DNA of 64,000 nucleotides from UBA10205 sp035289625 (GTDB taxonomy: Archaea; Iainarchaeota; Iainarchaeia; Iainarchaeales; Iainarchaeaceae), in assembly GCA_035289625.1 (NCBI GenBank), contig DATDWP010000008.1, positions 35,726 to 99,725 on the forward strand, given 5' to 3'. The notes below the pieces were generated by a model. That model had not been told where the DNA came from. It saw nothing but the letters and a program-made list of their open reading frames with translations, and made no database searches. The translations under genes and the position numbers were made by a program. This document shows positions 61,431-64,000 of the stretch, in pieces (the first letter of the stretch is position 1; each line of letters opens with the position of its first letter).

Positions 61431-61634
61431 GCAAAGAATAGCCAAGTACTTTATTTATTGGTTTGCGGTCAGCTGCACAACGTGCTGTATTGTTCAAATA
61501 AAGATGTCAAAAAAACCTATAAACTTTGCTTGTCCTTTCCGGATGCCTAGAGCACTGCAAAAGACACTCAAACAAAAAGACGTCGTTTTTGGGAATTGTA
61601 CAACACAAAAATACGAATGAAAAAATACACTAAC

Positions 61635-62342
61635 TTATTGCCCTTTTTTGGCCTGCGAAACTTTTTTGACAAGCCCTGAAAAATCAGTTCCGCTAAGAAG
61701 CTCCCTATTCATGCGGTTAAAAATCCGAGTCTCAAGCAGCGCAAGATCCGGGGCAGGCAGCTTTGATAAAATGACATTTACCAAATCTTTTTCTGTAAAT
61801 GAAATCACATTAAGCCAGCGGATGTTTTCTGTAACCGGGACATTCTTCTCACTAAGTGATTCTTTTAGTAGCACAAAATCAATTTTGGAAAAACGCGAAG
61901 TGTAAAACCCATCAAGCCACATATCATGCGCTATAAGAACACTGCTCTCCCTTTTCACGCGCCCCTTTTCAATAAGATCCAAAATCACTTTCTGCTTGAA
62001 AAATTCATCAATAAACCCCGGGTCTTTTTCAAGGCTTGCAAGATGGCGCTCTTTATCAAATGGCTCTTTTGAATTGATGTAATCTTGCGTTACAAAAAAA
62101 ATATTTTTTTCAGAAAATGCCCTAGCAAAAGAACTCTTCTCCAAAACCTTGCTGCCGGGCTCTTTTAGCTGCCCCACAATAAGGAAGAGTTCAACAAGCC
62201 CGTCCTTTTGCAGTTTTTGCAAAAACTCCATTGCTTTAGCAGTTTCTTTTGGAACGCTCTTTAGAATAGAACCCGGCACCAGCACATTTTGCAAGAGCAG
62301 GAAAATGCTTGTCTTTTTAATGCTCTTTTTTGGAATCTTCAC
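61635..62342 (-). CDS. Unknown protein, possibly degenerate HAD-like
   Basis: 235 residues from a GTG at 62342, six bases inside a longer frame, favoured by the TATA-like GTTAATTTAA near 62363-62373. No motif is certain. SSVLIAHDMWLDGFYTSRFSK followed by DFVLLKE recalls the second half of a HAD fold, but the nucleophile Asp of such enzymes is not visible. Divergent from prs. Confidence 0.55.
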   Translation of the reverse strand: MKIPKKSIKKTSIFLLLQNVLVPGSILKSVPKETAKAMEFLQKLQKDGLVELFLIVGQLKEPGSKVLEKSSFARAFSEKNIFFVTQDYINSKEPFDKERHLASLEKDPGFIDEFFKQKVILDLIEKGRVKRESSVLIAHDMWLDGFYTSRFSKIDFVLLKESLSEKNVPVTENIRWLNVISFTEKDLVNVILSKLPAPDLALLETRIFNRMNRELLSGTDFSGLVKKVSQAKKGQ

Positions 62343-62401
62343 AGTCACTTTGTGTGCAAAAAGCTTAAATTAACGCCCGCCCACCGTAATATTGGGATTG
62401 G

Positions 62402-63337
62402 ATGCACGAAGAATTCTCTTTTTTTGCAGGAAGTAGCAATCCAGAGCTTGCGAAAGAAATTGCAAAAGAGCTAAAAACCCCACTAGGAAAAGTTGAACTC
62501 ACAAAATTTGCAGACGGCGAAAACTACGTGAATTATCTAGAGAGTGTTCGCGGAAAGCATGTATATATTTTGCAGAGCACGGGATTGCCACAAAACGACA
62601 ATTTGATGGAACTTTTACTAATGATTGACGCGGCAAAGCGCGCTGCAGCAGAAAGGGTCACTTGTGTAATACCATACTATGGATATGCTAAGCAGGACCG
62701 CAAGGCAAATGACCGCGAACCAATAACCGCTAAACTTGTTGCAAAATTAATCCAGGCAGCAGGCGCAGATTCAGTCCTTACAATGGATCTGCACGCAGAC
62801 CAAGTACAAGGGTTTTTTGACATCCGCGCAGATTTTATCTACGCATCAGGCACACTTACAAAATACATCCAGAAAAAAAGCCTCAAAAATACTATTGTAA
62901 TGGCGCCTGATGTTGGAAGCACAAAAAGGGCACGCAAATACGCAAACATATTAGGAACTGAACTAGCAGTAGCAGATAAAAGAAGGCCAAAACCAAACCA
63001 GAGCGAAGTTGTAAACCTTATTGGCGATGTGAAAAACAAGGTGTGCATAATAGTTGATGATGAAATAAATACCGGCGGAACAGTTGTAAATGCTGCAGCT
63101 GCCGCGATCAAAAATGGAGCAAAGGAAGTGTATGTTCTGGCTTCGCACGGAGTATTTGCATCAAACGCGCTGGAAAAAATAGAAAAAAGCCCAATCAAAG
63201 AAGTGATAGTAACAAACAGCCTGCCGCAAAAAAACCTTGGCAAAAAAATCACGGTGATCTCGGTTGCCCCATTGATTGCGCAAACAATCCAGGCAATGCA
63301 ATCACACAAATCAATTTCCCAAATACTCAATTCCTAA
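62402..63337 (+). CDS. prs: Ribose-phosphate pyrophosphokinase (PRPP synthetase)
   Basis: 311 residues. FADGENYVNYLESVRGKHVYI, GYAKQDRKANDREPITAK, LTMDLHADQVQGFFDI, VAPD-like MAPDVGSTKRARKYA and the PRPP loop VDDEINTGGTVVNAAAAA are in order. It supplies PRPP for PurF, NadC and pyrimidines. No other gene shares its strand until the window end. Confidence 0.95.
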   Translation: MHEEFSFFAGSSNPELAKEIAKELKTPLGKVELTKFADGENYVNYLESVRGKHVYILQSTGLPQNDNLMELLLMIDAAKRAAAERVTCVIPYYGYAKQDRKANDREPITAKLVAKLIQAAGADSVLTMDLHADQVQGFFDIRADFIYASGTLTKYIQKKSLKNTIVMAPDVGSTKRARKYANILGTELAVADKRRPKPNQSEVVNLIGDVKNKVCIIVDDEINTGGTVVNAAAAAIKNGAKEVYVLASHGVFASNALEKIEKSPIKEVIVTNSLPQKNLGKKITVISVAPLIAQTIQAMQSHKSISQILNS

Positions 63338-63422
63338 AATCCCCCAAAACCCCTCTTTTGCCCTTAAACTCTACCGCGCCCCAAATGAGCACATCGTATG
63401 CCTTTGAACCTTGCCTCGAATC

Positions 63423-63435
63423 CTTTTAAATATTT
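63423..63435 (+). promoter_or_regulatory. TATA box of the LamG-domain gene
   Basis: A TTTTAAATATTT run is centred about 27 bases before the ATG at 63456. The bases from 63338 to here show no gene. Confidence 0.5.
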
Positions 63436-63455
63436 GATTTTACTACTAGGTTAGC

Positions 63456-64000
63456 ATGCAAATGCCACTGCTTGCCATACTATTTTCACTCATTTTCCTT
63501 TTTCCGCCAGCAAGTGCTGATATCACTAGTGGGCTTGTTGGGTATTGGAAGTTGGATGAAAATTCAGGGACAATTGTTGCGGATTCATCTGGGAATGGAA
63601 ATACTGGGACTCTAATTGGTGGAGCTGCATGGCTTTCTGGCTATACAAATTCGGATGTGAATTTTGATGGGGCTGATGATATGGTTACTGTTGCTGACAA
63701 TGCAGCATTTGACCCATCAATTATTACCGTAAGTGCGTGGGTGAATCCAACAAGTGTTACAGCCACACAGCAAATAATCACTCATGGAAATGATTTAGCT
63801 GGCTGGTATTTGGAAGTAGCTTCATCAACAGCAAGATTGCGCTTTATTACAACGTCCAACCATGAGTCGTCAAGTGCCACACTTTCTGTTAACAATTGGC
63901 AGCATGTAGTAGTGGTTCATGATGGCAATAATGATTATTTTTATATTAATGGTTTGCTAATGCAAACTGTTGCGGACACATCAGCAATAACCAATTATGA
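63456..64000 (+). CDS. Secreted LamG-domain protein, 3' end beyond window
   Basis: A partial gene with 181 codons in the window. It begins with a signal peptide (residues 1-22, hydrophobic, ending PPASA) and then a concanavalin-like LamG domain: GLVGYWKLDENSGTIVADSSG, VNFDGADDMVTV, VSAWVNPTS and NWQHVVVVHDG. Such domains bind sugars or calcium on archaeal surface proteins, often as repeated modules. The total length is unknown. Confidence 0.85.
   Translation, partial: MQMPLLAILFSLIFLFPPASADITSGLVGYWKLDENSGTIVADSSGNGNTGTLIGGAAWLSGYTNSDVNFDGADDMVTVADNAAFDPSIITVSAWVNPTSVTATQQIITHGNDLAGWYLEVASSTARLRFITTSNHESSSATLSVNNWQHVVVVHDGNNDYFYINGLLMQTVADTSAITNY

Noticed and set aside
61429..61542. N-terminal part of a 63-codon plus frame overlapping the enolase start
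   Set aside because: Cys/Phe-rich, no similarity, and it overlaps the enolase promoter; only its last 25 codons have a plausible promoter.
1..64000. tRNA, rRNA, CRISPR or insertion sequence
   Set aside because: Searched by eye in the gaps for tRNA T-loop words, regular repeats and transposase motifs; none found. A covariance search could still find a small RNA.

Overview
This is an archaeal chromosome segment, AT-rich by eye and very densely coded. No gene-free stretch exceeds about 225 bases. No rRNA, tRNA, CRISPR array or insertion sequence was recognised. Archaeal markers are diphthine synthase (dph5) with its DUF357 neighbour, a Trm5-type tRNA methyltransferase, NucS, an archaeal-type NMN adenylyltransferase (nadM), a COG2521-type methyltransferase, DUF63, a four-subunit pyruvate:ferredoxin oxidoreductase, and TATA-type promoters. 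Most TATA boxes are centred 25-34 bases before the start codon, which implies leaderless or nearly leaderless mRNAs. Small proteins, tail-to-tail gene overlaps and many bacterial-type biosynthetic genes suggest a small-genome DPANN-like lineage, perhaps Diapherotrites. That placement is inference and cannot be proved from this window.

Layout. 1-8.0 kb: sugar genes (GH130, GT4 with an alpha/alpha-barrel domain, a PfkB-NagB fusion, a PIG-L deacetylase, a second GT4, a six-hairpin glycosidase). 8.1-19.8 kb: mixed housekeeping (msrB, FkbM methyltransferase, scpA, an adk-PfkB-zinc ribbon-ahcY run, Trm5, DUF63, dph5-DUF357, acylphosphatase, Nudix). 19.8-22.8 kb: por operon in the order C-D-A-B. 23.3-43.3 kb: almost the whole de novo purine pathway (purM, B, C, A, N, H, D, F, tandem PurS, L, Q) with its one-carbon supply (glyA, folD, 5-formyl-THF cyclo-ligase), interrupted by a hicBA toxin-antitoxin pair and small unknown genes. 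43.4-48.4 kb: a DHH phosphoesterase and tldD-tldE. 48.4-51.5 kb: a membrane and extracytoplasmic thiol-redox operon led by an ArsR-like regulator. 51.6-53.5 kb: pdxS-orphan-pdxT. 53.6-57.8 kb: nadC-nadM-orphan-nadB and nadA. 58-63.3 kb: nucS, pterin dehydratase, a CNNM-type membrane protein, enolase and PRPP synthetase. The window ends inside a secreted LamG-domain protein.

How it fits together. PRPP synthetase feeds the PurF reaction. GlyA and FolD make the 10-formyl-THF used by PurN and PurH. PurA and PurB lead to AMP. Adk, a PfkB kinase and AhcY could recycle adenosine released from S-adenosylhomocysteine. PurE is the one step of IMP synthesis missing here. NAD is made from aspartate through NadB, NadA, NadC and NadM, and pyridoxal phosphate through PdxS and PdxT. 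Pyruvate metabolism is represented by enolase and Por.

Most notable: a one-chain PfkB kinase-GlcN6P deaminase fusion next to a PIG-L deacetylase; a large-type FGAM synthase split into three genes; a bacterial-type purine supercluster in an archaeon; basic orphan proteins inserted even inside the pdx and nad operons; a five-gene disulfide-relay operon; and compact divergent promoters sharing one TATA box.
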